From positions 1 to 47,622 of IMG/VR virus record IMGVR_UViG_3300047359_000583: a stretch of DNA of 47,622 bases; one strand, 5' to 3'. The DNA is from a virus. Below are positions 35,306-44,267 of this stretch, piece after piece. Position 1 is the first letter of the stretch; the number at the start of each line of letters is the position of its first letter. A program made the translations under genes and the position numbers. Below the pieces are notes generated by a model. That model saw only the letters and a list, made by a program, of their open reading frames with translations, did no database searches and had not been told where the DNA came from.

Positions 35306-38104
35306 TTATTTTACTTTTATCATATTACGTTTTACAACGTTTTTATTTCCATACGTGTCTTCGGCATTTAGCTCAATTGAGTAGAAACCAGACTCTTTAA
35401 AAATATAAGTCAGCCACATATTATTATAGTATATATCATCATTTGCTGGGTTAGTTGCATGTTTAATACTCCATGTTGGATTTTTTAGACCCGGCATTTT
35501 AGAACTATCCACTGCAATTGTTACATGAGTCGATCTTTCTACTTCTGCAAAATCTTTAAAAACCCTAGTATCATCGAACGTTGGATTATAATGTATGACA
35601 TGTTGTAAGCCCTCAGTTATATATATTGGTTCCAGGTCTGTAGGCCCTTGTACTGATACAGAATCAAAATCATAATTCTTAGAATACTCTTTACCAACTG
35701 CTAAAATATAGTAAAAAGTTTCGCCACTTCCATTGTTATCTATATCAGCAAATACTGGATTGTAATTAAACTTACTAATGATAGGATCCATAGACGCATT
35801 AAGTTCATCTGTAATTGTTTGCCAAGCACTAATATCTAAACTACCAGATGGTGTTGGAGATGTAACAGTTATAGAACCAGTCTCAATTTCATTAGTACTA
35901 ACATTTGTATGTGTAATAGATAGAACTGTTCCTGTTTCAAGATCATCTATTTTAAAAGACGAAGTTTGATCTGGCCCCACTCTAGTAGAATCCCAAGAAA
36001 GATTTTTTGTATCAAACCATCTATAAGAAGACTCTTCCCATCTATAAGGTCCAGTAGTTTCACTAAAACCAGTCTCGCTATAAATATCCTGATATCTTCG
36101 CACTGTAGAAAATCTAATACCTTGGCTAATATCATGCTGATAATTAGCTCGATCTAGCGTTAAATAAAGTGCAGCAATATGTTCATCTACCGATGTCTTG
36201 TTATTTTGAGGATTGTCCCAATAACCACCAGCTTTACTCCAGTCTAATTTTGTATCGTCCCATGTAAAAGACTCTAGCCATTTATAAATACCATACAATT
36301 CAATATCTTTTAAATTAACTTCAAACAAATCATCTATTTTATAATAAGACCTATGTCCAAATAAATCATAAGTTCTCATCTCTACACTATATACATCATT
36401 GTGCGGAATGAAAATCGGTAATCTTAAATAATCATCAATTGCTCCTCTAAAACTTTGATTATACCCATTTCTACCCGTAACTATCCATTCTATTTCATAT
36501 ACCCATTTTTTCCACCAGTTTTCCCAAGTTACACCAGAGTGTAGTTGTTCAATTCCGTTTGGTACTGGATCATTTCCATCTGGATCTGCATCTTCCCATG
36601 TAAAAAGGGCCTCATCCCATATATCATCAAACGATGGAATTCCATTAAGTATAATAGGACATCCAACTGGAGTGCCCTCATTCCAAGTTTCTAAAGTTCT
36701 ATCATGATAGTTTTCATAGAATGCATCTACAATATCTCTTAACTCAGTGATTTCACTAGAAGTAAGTGTAGAATAATCTATATCACGGTAATTTAAAAAC
36801 TTTACGTAATTATTTGTAGCATCATTTTGATCTAAAACATTACCAATTACCAGTGCCATATCTTCAATAAAAATAGATCTTTCTTCTTGGTCTATTTTAA
36901 AATCAATATTATGACCCTCACTAAAATAAGATATTGCATTTTGAGTATTCCACACATTTATATTTTTTTGTGTAAAATAATCACCTTCTGCTGTAATATC
37001 AATAATCTTAGCGTTAAGGGGTAAAAAATCTAATTGTAACTTTTTAGATAATCCATATAATTTAAGTAGAATTTCTTCTGGTGTAAAATCAAAAATCTCA
37101 GTTACATTTGGGATATCCCACTCATCATAAGTTCCGTTTGGTTCATTAAGCCTATAAACAAGACTAAATTTACTAGTCTTTTTCATTGTTTTAGAAGGAG
37201 TCTGAATAACCTGCTTCTTTCTAGTCATTTCACCCCTAACTGAAGAGTTAGGTACTGGAACTGCATGTAATTTACCAAAATTACTTTTAGAAGAATCTAC
37301 ATTTAACCAATATTCTTTTAATGTAATATTATTATACCCAAAGAAATCAATTGCGTTTAAGATTGCTTTATATGTACCAACAAACGGCTTAATATTGTGT
37401 AACTCTAATAAGAGTTCTTTTCTTTTTTGATTTAATAAAATGTTATCTGGCGACATTTCAGAAAGATCATGACTTTTAAATAAAAGAAAATCACCTTCAC
37501 TTAAAGTAGCTCCAAAATTCTGTAAAAGATTTTTTAATCTTTCATCTTCAGCAACAACTTCACCATAAAATGAAATTGAAGCTATCATATTTTTTGAACT
37601 TCCTTCTTTTATATAGACATTTAATATTCTAACATGAGCACCTTCAAATTCAGATTTAATAGCAATATTAACCTGAAGTGCTGATGTATTATTTTTAGAA
37701 TCATTAATAATGTAATAACCTTCTGGGTTTGTGCTATCAACATCACTAAAATCTCCAAGATTAATTTCAACTGTTTTTTTCTCTGTAACTATCGGTAATC
37801 CATTTTGCATTTCTGCATCATACATAAAAATATCATCACTATGGTTTGAATTATTTTCTGTTGCCCATTCAAAACAAAGAATTGCTGGAGTGCTAGATTC
37901 TGACCTAGGATAATTAAATGTAAAATTATTTCTATGGATAACTTCCTCTAATACAAATATATTAGAAGTTTCATAAAGCCCTGTCGATACCTCATCTAAA
38001 AAAACACTACCCTGTAAGAAACTATCACTATAACTTGAAGATTTAGTCTTCAAATTTAAGTCATTTTCAGTGTCTTTAAAAAATCTTAAATTATTATAAG
38101 CCAT
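35306..38104 (-). CDS. 7: Baseplate wedge protein, gp7-like
   Basis: 932 residues; T4 gp7 is 1032. Residues ~226-266 (LNQKRKELLLELHNIKPFVGTYKAILNAIDFFG) resemble the phage tail protein I segment (R-x-x-(L)-x-x-(L)-x-x-(F/R)-x-GT-x-x-(A)-(I)-x-x-(A)-(L/I)-x-x-(F)-G) shared by P2 gpI and the T4 gp7 core. Other parts contain Trp-rich repeats (TWEDADPDGN, FTWDDTKLDWSKAGGYW). The C-terminus has a PKD/Ig-like look (FKESGFYSIELNAEDTYGNKN). Gene order gp25, gp6, small gene, this gene supports the call. It starts by a TAATG overlap with the 93-residue gene. Confidence 0.65.
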   Translation of the reverse strand: MAYNNLRFFKDTENDLNLKTKSSSYSDSFLQGSVFLDEVSTGLYETSNIFVLEEVIHRNNFTFNYPRSESSTPAILCFEWATENNSNHSDDIFMYDAEMQNGLPIVTEKKTVEINLGDFSDVDSTNPEGYYIINDSKNNTSALQVNIAIKSEFEGAHVRILNVYIKEGSSKNMIASISFYGEVVAEDERLKNLLQNFGATLSEGDFLLFKSHDLSEMSPDNILLNQKRKELLLELHNIKPFVGTYKAILNAIDFFGYNNITLKEYWLNVDSSKSNFGKLHAVPVPNSSVRGEMTRKKQVIQTPSKTMKKTSKFSLVYRLNEPNGTYDEWDIPNVTEIFDFTPEEILLKLYGLSKKLQLDFLPLNAKIIDITAEGDYFTQKNINVWNTQNAISYFSEGHNIDFKIDQEERSIFIEDMALVIGNVLDQNDATNNYVKFLNYRDIDYSTLTSSEITELRDIVDAFYENYHDRTLETWNEGTPVGCPIILNGIPSFDDIWDEALFTWEDADPDGNDPVPNGIEQLHSGVTWENWWKKWVYEIEWIVTGRNGYNQSFRGAIDDYLRLPIFIPHNDVYSVEMRTYDLFGHRSYYKIDDLFEVNLKDIELYGIYKWLESFTWDDTKLDWSKAGGYWDNPQNNKTSVDEHIAALYLTLDRANYQHDISQGIRFSTVRRYQDIYSETGFSETTGPYRWEESSYRWFDTKNLSWDSTRVGPDQTSSFKIDDLETGTVLSITHTNVSTNEIETGSITVTSPTPSGSLDISAWQTITDELNASMDPIISKFNYNPVFADIDNNGSGETFYYILAVGKEYSKNYDFDSVSVQGPTDLEPIYITEGLQHVIHYNPTFDDTRVFKDFAEVERSTHVTIAVDSSKMPGLKNPTWSIKHATNPANDDIYYNNMWLTYIFKESGFYSIELNAEDTYGNKNVVKRNMIKVK

Positions 38105-38385
38105 TATCTAACGTTTATGTCGTCTTTTTTAGTAGTGTAATTTTTAAAGTTCTTTAAGTATGCCGGTGCTTTTAAAATATTACCAAGCGATCTATCTATA
38201 TAAAAAACAAAATTTGCAAGTATCTTACTCCTTAAAATAAATGGAGATACTGAATTACTTAAAATACCCGCAAGCCTAGTAGGAACTCCATTGTTTAATC
38301 TAGAATCCTTTCTAGTATTAGAAGCTTCATAAAGCTTAGTATTAAGCGCAGCATTTGATTTTGTTTTATTAAGATCCTTCCTCAT
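38104..38385 (-). CDS. Small basic protein coupled to wedge genes
   Basis: 93 residues, very basic, no recognised domain. It is linked to both neighbours by TAATG stop-start overlaps: its ATG overlaps the gp6 stop at 38385, and its stop overlaps the next ATG at 38104. That implies translational coupling and stoichiometric expression with the gp6 and gp7 homologues. The T4 wedge contains gp53 alongside gp6 and gp7, but this protein is half that size and shows no clear similarity, so I do not name it. Confidence 0.7.
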   Translation of the reverse strand: MRKDLNKTKSNAALNTKLYEASNTRKDSRLNNGVPTRLAGILSNSVSPFILRSKILANFVFYIDRSLGNILKAPAYLKNFKNYTTKKDDINVR

Positions 38386-40217
38386 TACTTAAGTGCTTTT
38401 CTATTTCCTGCCTGTACCCTAGTGTAAATTGTTCTAGGTACTGGAGTTGAGTCAAAGTTAATACTTAATGCTGCCTCTTCATTCATAAGAGCATCATCTA
38501 CAATTACATCACCATCTCTATCTTGCCAACCTCCTCTAAATACTGCAACTTCTTCTTTATCCATAATAATATCACCCCATTGATCTAATCCAGCCACATC
38601 TTCTGGGATTGTAGTAGTATCATCAACTCTTACGACATTTACAGTTTCTAATTTTTTAAAGAACACATATTTCTGTTTACCATTTCCAATATCTTCTAAT
38701 AATACTGGCTCTTGTGGCTGTACTTGTGTTGTAATTGATTCATAATAACCAAGTCTTCTAGCTGTTTCTTCAGTTTCAGAAATAAATCTAACATTTACTG
38801 AATCAATACCTTCTATTTCTTCTAAGATGTAAATAATATCAGACTTAGGTAGTTTATCTCTTCTTGTTATATTTAATAAGTAATCAGAAACAACAGCCCT
38901 AACATCATTAAAAATATCTTGTTTACTAAATCCTTCAAAATATCTAATATCAATATCCATTGAATATTTTCTAATTTGTGGCTTTACAAAATTAACTTCT
39001 GTCGTTACCATCATTTGACCAGAGTCTTCTAACACTTTTAACATTGCGTCATATTCCTCTTGTGCAAAAAACATTTCTTTTTCTGGCATTGAAAAATAAT
39101 CACCGCCTTTAGAAACTTTTTTCTTAATATCCGGAGTTGCAAAAATATAAATAACATTATCGTCGTCTAAGTATTGGTCGTCAGTTCTATTATAAGCGTC
39201 AATATAAGAGAAGATACCATACTTAGAAAGAAAGTATTCATAATTATCTGGAGTAGCCAACACAAAGCTCTTAGAGGCCATAGGAGTTAATATCTTTGTA
39301 AAGTCAATAGATTCTCTATTAGCTCCCATCTTTGGCGAAGAAGTTACTTCAACATTTAATAGTTCATTAAGGTCATGTAATGTTCCAGTTGAATCTTCAC
39401 CTTCAACTTTCCATTTAACTTTTAATTCACCGGAATCATTAAGATTACCTTGAGCACCTTTATGTTTTAAATATTCTACTTCTACAATAGCGCCTTTATT
39501 TGGTATAGCACCAAAATTAGAGTTACCAAAATAAATATCTAACCCACCAGAAATTCCAGTCTTAATTAGATAGCCTTTTTCATTTGGTAGTAAATCATAT
39601 AAAGATTCATGCTTAGTCCACTGTTCTCCATTAACACTAATAGTAACTCTATTATGATCTGTTAAACCGCTGCCAGTTTTACAGTTAAAAGATTGCATCG
39701 ATTCACCAGTACTAGTAAACGTTTGTTTTTCAAAAACACCCTGTACGATTCCACATGTAGTCCAGTTAAAATCTGATTTAGAAATTCTAAAGGCATCCCT
39801 AGAAGTTAATAATGTGTAGAACAATCCATTTGATTCAAACTCAAGTTCGGCTCTACCATCTATAACTAATCCATTTCCGGCAATATCTCCTAAACTTGCA
39901 GATGGACTCCATCTAAATCTAATTTCACCAAATGCAGAATAACCTCTTGTCGCATCATGTCCAGTTAATCTAGACATTCCATATACAGATTCCGGATGTT
40001 GTGCTGTATAAATATTTTGTTCAACTAACGCATCTTCAATATAAAACATGATAAGCTCAGTTATTTCAGATAGAACTAAAACAATTTGAGCAAACGGAGA
40101 AGCCGTAGTAAATAATGTACCAGCTCTTTTATATGCTGATATAATATAATTACGTGCGTCCTCTCTAATTTTATTAGAAGTAATTCTTAGTGTATTTAAA
40201 AAATTTTGTTCAGCCAT
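38385..40217 (-). CDS. 6: Baseplate wedge protein, gp6 / baseplate J-like
   Basis: 610 residues; T4 gp6 is 660. It follows the gp25 gene, as gpJ follows gpW in P2-type phages. Features of the J-like family are a helical N-terminus (IRITSNKIREDARNYIISAYKRAG type region), SRLTGHDATRGYSAFGEIRF, and a C-terminal segment RKYSMDIDIRYFEGFSKQDI..LPKSDIIYILEEIEGIDSVNVRF that fits the J-domain pattern. In the baseplate gp6 forms the inner ring connecting the wedges. Confidence 0.8.
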   Translation of the reverse strand: MAEQNFLNTLRITSNKIREDARNYIISAYKRAGTLFTTASPFAQIVLVLSEITELIMFYIEDALVEQNIYTAQHPESVYGMSRLTGHDATRGYSAFGEIRFRWSPSASLGDIAGNGLVIDGRAELEFESNGLFYTLLTSRDAFRISKSDFNWTTCGIVQGVFEKQTFTSTGESMQSFNCKTGSGLTDHNRVTISVNGEQWTKHESLYDLLPNEKGYLIKTGISGGLDIYFGNSNFGAIPNKGAIVEVEYLKHKGAQGNLNDSGELKVKWKVEGEDSTGTLHDLNELLNVEVTSSPKMGANRESIDFTKILTPMASKSFVLATPDNYEYFLSKYGIFSYIDAYNRTDDQYLDDDNVIYIFATPDIKKKVSKGGDYFSMPEKEMFFAQEEYDAMLKVLEDSGQMMVTTEVNFVKPQIRKYSMDIDIRYFEGFSKQDIFNDVRAVVSDYLLNITRRDKLPKSDIIYILEEIEGIDSVNVRFISETEETARRLGYYESITTQVQPQEPVLLEDIGNGKQKYVFFKKLETVNVVRVDDTTTIPEDVAGLDQWGDIIMDKEEVAVFRGGWQDRDGDVIVDDALMNEEAALSINFDSTPVPRTIYTRVQAGNRKALK

Positions 40218-40233
40218 TTTTTGTTATTATAAT

Positions 40234-40587
40234 TTACGTACGAACTGAGACTTCATACTTATTATCTATCTCAATATTAATGTACCCTATATCTCTTGCA
40301 TTTCCTCTTTCAAAAGAAACATTAATTTTAACTTTATGTTTATTCGCTAATGGACAATATGTATTTAATTGACTTCTTATTTGCTTTTTAATTTTATATT
40401 CAGCAAAACCAAATGTATATATCATATCTCCTAAGTTACAACCAAAGTCCGGAAATCCTAAAACATCACCCTTTCTAGTAAATAGAATAGTTTCAATTTG
40501 AGTAATTAATTGTTGAACTTCGTCTTCAATATGTACTTTAGTTGCGTCAAAATTTGGGTCGCCATTGACTTTAATATAGATCTCCAT
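40234..40587 (-). CDS. 25: Baseplate wedge protein gp25 (gpW / lysozyme-like fold)
   Basis: 117 residues; T4 gp25 is 132. The family signature is clear: an N-terminal helix (IEDEVQQLITQIETILFTRKGDVLGFPDFG) in which T-R-K-G-(D/E)-x-x-x-x-P-x-F-G is the gp25/gpW hallmark. It continues CNLGDMIYTF and ends with a helix and strand. It connects the wedge to the first sheath ring. It starts 18 nt after the 288-residue gene and lies 16 nt before the gp6 gene. Confidence 0.92.
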   Translation of the reverse strand: MEIYIKVNGDPNFDATKVHIEDEVQQLITQIETILFTRKGDVLGFPDFGCNLGDMIYTFGFAEYKIKKQIRSQLNTYCPLANKHKVKINVSFERGNARDIGYINIEIDNKYEVSVRT

Positions 40588-40605
40588 TTTATATGTATTC
40601 GTTTT

Positions 40606-41472
40606 TTATGAGTGCATCATCCAATCAACACCTTCATCACCTTTAATTTCTTCTTCAATTATAGATAATTCTTCATCACCCATATCTTTTATAGCTCCAT
40701 AATCAAATTCAACATTACCAGGCATTGCAAATTTAAAGATACCTAATTTTGCACCAAGTGATTGTTTAATCTTAGCACTTACGTATCTAAAAAATAACTC
40801 ATCATCAAATAAAGCACAATCGTGAATAGTCTCATATACCTCTAATATCACATCGCCCTTTGGAGTATCTCCCATAATTTTTAAATCACCTGTTAGTTGT
40901 GAGTAATGAAATGAAATAGGATTTTCTAGAATCTGTCTAGACAGATCAGCCATAGAAGCATTCAATACATAATATTGTAATTCTTCAGCAGCATCTGCAG
41001 CTCCAGCACCATCGTACATTCTTCTAAATAACATTCTTTCCATAGAGAAGTCAGATCCACCTTGGAATCTTTTATCCATACCACTACCAACGCCATTCCA
41101 GCCTGATGCTAAATCATAAAGCCCATATACTGAATAAACAGATCCACCTAAGTCTTTCTTATTTCCTTCAGCATCACTAGAAGCTGCACCTGGCAAAGTT
41201 AGAGTCCTATGTTTCTTAAAGTATTCAGTCTCAAATATTTCATTAGGTATATGATAATAATTCTCCTTAAGAGAATATTCATATTTTTTATACATCCACT
41301 TTTTAGCTCTTTTAATAATATTAAGAACTTCCTTTGGTGGTAATTGTATTGGAATCATACAAGCTCCAGAAATATCATCCTGAATTTCTGTGAGAAATTC
41401 ATTTAAACAGTTTGAACCAAAGTCTCTTGGTGTATTTAAATTACTTTCATTTCCACTTCTAATTTCACTCAT
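40606..41472 (-). CDS. Virion structural protein, neck or baseplate candidate
   Basis: 288 residues. Helical N-terminal region (PPKEVLNIIKRAKKWMYKKYEYSLKENYYHIP) and a conserved-looking C-terminal half (RFVSAKIKQ-type segment FRYVSAKIKQSLGAKLGIFKF, then PGNVEFDYGAIKDMGDEELS). Length is close to T4 tail-completion and neck proteins such as gp14 and gp15, but I see no decisive similarity. It lies directly upstream of gp25 in the same unit. Its start codon is preceded by AAAAAATAAAATAACAAA, the A-rich context typical of this genome. Confidence 0.6.
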   Translation of the reverse strand: MSEIRSGNESNLNTPRDFGSNCLNEFLTEIQDDISGACMIPIQLPPKEVLNIIKRAKKWMYKKYEYSLKENYYHIPNEIFETEYFKKHRTLTLPGAASSDAEGNKKDLGGSVYSVYGLYDLASGWNGVGSGMDKRFQGGSDFSMERMLFRRMYDGAGAADAAEELQYYVLNASMADLSRQILENPISFHYSQLTGDLKIMGDTPKGDVILEVYETIHDCALFDDELFFRYVSAKIKQSLGAKLGIFKFAMPGNVEFDYGAIKDMGDEELSIIEEEIKGDEGVDWMMHS

Positions 41473-41476
41473 TTTG

Positions 41477-42784
41477 TTATTTTATTTTTTTACTTACTAC
41501 TATTTCGGTATCTTCAAATCTAGCAGCATCGCTTTTAAAACCTTCTCTAAAAATACCCCCAATCATTTTACCTTTAAAGATTCCATCTCTACCAAAGACA
41601 TAACAATTAGTTAACTCGCAACTTCCATGTACATAAGAAGATTCTATTTTAGATTCAAATACTTCAGTAGATCTATATAAATCACATCTTAATAAATTAG
41701 CGCCCTTAACGGTACATCCATATAAATTAGACGTTTCAATATTACCAGCCAATTCACAGTCTACAAAATCATATCCTTCTAATAAATAACAGATTCCAAA
41801 TTTACCATCTTTAACCTGTATTTTTCCTAAGTCGCTATCATAATTAATTTTACCAGAAACCATGCCACCATTTACAATAAGATCCATTACTTTTTTCTTT
41901 ATCTTAGCCCACTGTAATTGTATAATTTGTTCATGTTCTTGTAGGTCTACCATAATTGTAATTTCAGGCCAATATTTATTAATATTTTTCCAATCTTTAC
42001 TACTTTCTATTATTGGTAAATTTTTATTAAGAATCTTTCTAAGCTCAATCTTATTTTCTTCGTTAAAAAGAGGGCTATTGCAAGAGTTCCACATTTGCAT
42101 TAAAAACATTTCAGAAAGATAAAAAATGTTTTCAGATTTTTTTTCATAATCTGCGCCACCTAAATATCTAAATTCTAGATAATTACTTTCTTTCTTTGAA
42201 AAGTTAATTCCATAGTATTTTGTATCTGCAAATTTATAACTCATAGATGAAATATTACTACCATCAAAAAAGTAGGCTTCATCTTTAGGCATAATCCATT
42301 TAATACTTTTTGCATAAACAGACTTTTCTCTTTTAGGGAAGAATTTATATACTTGTTGCTCATTAAAATCAAGAATGAATTTTAAAACATTCATTTTTGA
42401 AATCATCGCAGGATCCTCTAAATATTTTTTATCAAATGAAAGATTAATATGTATAGATGCTCTGTCATTAGTATAGCCATTCTCATTAATCCAGTTTAAA
42501 ACATTAGAAATCATAATCCTAGCGTTTCTATATGGAACAGGCCCTGTTACTAATTCTACCAAGCCTTTACCACCAGACATATCTGGTTCTAATTTAAACT
42601 CATCAGCAGATGGTTGAAAATCAGAATGGGCTTTATCTTCAAGCCTAATAGGTCGGCCTAGGAGTTTACTCAATGATTTTTGAGTCTCTTCTAGGCCGAT
42701 ATTAGAATAGAATTCGAACTCGACACCTACTAGCGCTGCGTTCAGTATAGAGTTGCGATCTGAATTCTTATTTAATTTTTTCAT
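41477..42784 (-). CDS. Amidoligase-like enzyme fused to a pentapeptide-like helix
   Basis: 435 residues. The N-terminal ~300 residues match the putative amidoligase family (glutamate-cysteine ligase / glutamine synthetase-like fold): GVEFEFY (20-26) is the signature start, KLEPDMSGGKGLVELVTGP (64-82) the D-x-S...E-(L)-(V)-(S/T)-x-P segment, RASIHINLS (108-116) the basic-x-S-x-H-(I/V)-(H/N) motif, and YLEFRYLGG (202-210) the final E-x-R motif. Such enzymes form amide bonds using ATP. From about residue 325 a pentapeptide-like right-handed helix follows (CELAGNIETSNLYGCTVKGANLLRCDLYRS type ladder). The neighbourhood is baseplate genes and S1. A substrate is unknown; peptide tagging or cell-wall modification are possibilities. 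A GATATATAT box lies 24 nt upstream. Confidence 0.75.
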   Translation of the reverse strand: MKKLNKNSDRNSILNAALVGVEFEFYSNIGLEETQKSLSKLLGRPIRLEDKAHSDFQPSADEFKLEPDMSGGKGLVELVTGPVPYRNARIMISNVLNWINENGYTNDRASIHINLSFDKKYLEDPAMISKMNVLKFILDFNEQQVYKFFPKREKSVYAKSIKWIMPKDEAYFFDGSNISSMSYKFADTKYYGINFSKKESNYLEFRYLGGADYEKKSENIFYLSEMFLMQMWNSCNSPLFNEENKIELRKILNKNLPIIESSKDWKNINKYWPEITIMVDLQEHEQIIQLQWAKIKKKVMDLIVNGGMVSGKINYDSDLGKIQVKDGKFGICYLLEGYDFVDCELAGNIETSNLYGCTVKGANLLRCDLYRSTEVFESKIESSYVHGSCELTNCYVFGRDGIFKGKMIGGIFREGFKSDAARFEDTEIVVSKKIK

Positions 42785-42808
42785 CTTAGAGTATGATATT
42801 ACGTTTCA

Positions 42809-42817
42809 ATATATATC
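42809..42817 (-). promoter_or_regulatory. GATATATAT box before the amidoligase gene
   Basis: GATATATAT on the minus strand, 24 nt before the ATG at 42784, inside the 51-bp gap between the S1 homologue and the amidoligase. Very like the box at 44147-44155, including the preceding TG. Confidence 0.45.
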
Positions 42818-42835
42818 ACACTTAAAATGCTTTAG

Positions 42836-44119
42836 TTATTGTGGCATCTTTAAAAATACCTTTTTACTCTCCGTATCGATTCTTGTGATTTGTACTGTAA
42901 TTTTATCACCAGAATTAAAGACGTCTATTAAGCCATCTTCAAGTTCACTAATATGTAATAAACCAGTAACACCATCTTCAATATTTATAAATAAACCATA
43001 CTCTTTTTTAGTCTTAATCGTTGCCTCGACAGTCGATGGAATTTGATATCTTTCAATAATATCATTCCATGGATTAGAGACTACGTTATCTTTTTGAGTT
43101 AGTGTAATTTTAGTGTTAGAAATAATATCTTTTACTTTAAATTTAATTTCATCACCTGGTTTAATATCTCTAGACTTAAACGCCGGGAGCGTTAATTCAT
43201 CTAGGTCATTAATGTGTATCATACCAGTAAGACATTTATTAAATTCAACAAATACGCCATATCTAGCAGAGCCAGTAACTGTACCAGTATATTCTTCTCC
43301 CATATTATCTTTAATGGCCTGAATTTCTGTTGGTATTAGTGCTTGTAAATATTTTCTATGTGAAACCACAATAGTTCCTCTATCTGCTGAGAAGCTTACA
43401 GGTACTACATAAATTTCAGTACCAATAATAGATTCAAAGTCGTGAAGTTTATTAATTCCAGCAAGTGAACCTGGCATAAAGCATTCTACTCCTTGAACTT
43501 CTATAATATAACCACCATTCTCGATCATGTTTTTAACAGTACCAACCCAAGCAGTATTACCTTCTTCAACTCCAGCTCTTAAGTCTAAGAATACCTTATG
43601 TTTTACACCACCTGAAATCGAACCAAGTACATGTGTGTTATTTTTATTAGAAGTAATTAAAACTGCAGTTTCTTCTCCTGGTTGTAGTGCTTTAACAAGA
43701 GCAGTCTCTTTATCATACTTAACATAAATCAATTCTCTATAGCCAATATCGACTGAAATAAATTCTTGATTTACAGCAAAGATCTTACCTTCATATATAG
43801 AACCTTCTGTAATTAATGGTAAGAGAGGATTTTGCTGATTAGCATGTTCCATAAGATCATAAAGTTCTTGAGCATAAGATTCTCTCGAATATACTCTATC
43901 TCCTTTTTTAGTCTTAATATGTGGGTTTGGTTTTCTGGTTTTAGAAGGGCATGTGGCCTCGTAAGCATCCCACATGAATTCACCATTTTCATCGTAAAAG
44001 CTCTGTTCAGTTTCTGGAGCTTGTTCTTTAACTTCGATTTGCGGTTCTGGAAGTTTATCAACCGTTTTGTCTAGTGTTACTGTAGTAATTCTAGGTCTTT
44101 TGTTTTTTTCGTTGTTCAT
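42836..44119 (-). CDS. Phage-encoded ribosomal protein S1 homologue
   Basis: 427 residues. A charged N-terminal region (1-100) is followed by four S1 RNA-binding domains: about 106-170 (GSIYEGKIFAVNQEFISVDIG), 188-258 (GNTAWVGTVKNMIENGGYIIEV), 274-345 (GEEYTGTVTGSARYGVFVEF) and 358-427 (STVEATIKTKKEYGLFINIE). The last two have the classic GVFVE / GLFIN and G-(M/L)-(I/L)-H-I-(N/S)-(D/E)-L core. Bacterial S1 (about 550 residues, 4-6 domains) brings mRNA to the ribosome. Phage copies of ribosomal proteins are known. Here it could help translate phage mRNAs, which lack AGGAGG sites. It could also be an RNA-binding protein with another job. Transcribed leftward from the divergent region 44120-44267. 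Confidence 0.85.
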   Translation of the reverse strand: MNNEKNKRPRITTVTLDKTVDKLPEPQIEVKEQAPETEQSFYDENGEFMWDAYEATCPSKTRKPNPHIKTKKGDRVYSRESYAQELYDLMEHANQQNPLLPLITEGSIYEGKIFAVNQEFISVDIGYRELIYVKYDKETALVKALQPGEETAVLITSNKNNTHVLGSISGGVKHKVFLDLRAGVEEGNTAWVGTVKNMIENGGYIIEVQGVECFMPGSLAGINKLHDFESIIGTEIYVVPVSFSADRGTIVVSHRKYLQALIPTEIQAIKDNMGEEYTGTVTGSARYGVFVEFNKCLTGMIHINDLDELTLPAFKSRDIKPGDEIKFKVKDIISNTKITLTQKDNVVSNPWNDIIERYQIPSTVEATIKTKKEYGLFINIEDGVTGLLHISELEDGLIDVFNSGDKITVQITRIDTESKKVFLKMPQ

Positions 44120-44146
44120 TTATTTTTATATTAAAGGTGTAACATA

Positions 44147-44155
44147 ATATATATC
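44147..44155 (-). promoter_or_regulatory. GATATATAT box before the S1 homologue
   Basis: GATATATAT on the minus strand, 27 nt before the ATG at 44119. It faces away from the 63-bp cassette that drives the plus-strand genes, so the 148-bp region 44120-44267 appears to be a divergent promoter region with two different promoter types. Confidence 0.45.
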
Positions 44156-44193
44156 AGCTTTCTTTTCTATTATAGGAGCATTGGCTTCTACAA

Positions 44194-44256
44194 AAAATAA
44201 TTACCAAATAATTTTTTTATGTCAATTATTTTTATTATATTAGTACTGTAATTAAA
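44194..44256 (+). promoter_or_regulatory. 63-bp promoter-like cassette, copy 3 (plus strand)
   Basis: AAAATAATTA, a 24-nt core, then ATTTTTATTATATTAGTACTGTAATTAAA. Compared with copy 2 it differs at only a handful of positions over 63 bp, and even the core (TTTTTTTATGTCAAT) is shared. The ATG of the 72-residue gene follows 11 nt downstream, the same distance as for copy 1. It is the only such cassette on the plus strand, and it precedes the only plus-strand genes. Confidence 0.65.
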
Positions 44257-44267
44257 AACTAATAGAC

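Noticed and set aside
38104-38385. Naming the 93-residue wedge-neighbour as gp53
   Set aside because: The location is right but the size is half that of gp53 and no sequence similarity is visible.
9475-44119. Canonical T4 late promoters TATAAATA before the late genes
   Set aside because: Inspecting the gaps before starts shows no consistent TATAAATA; GATATATA is the recurring motif instead.
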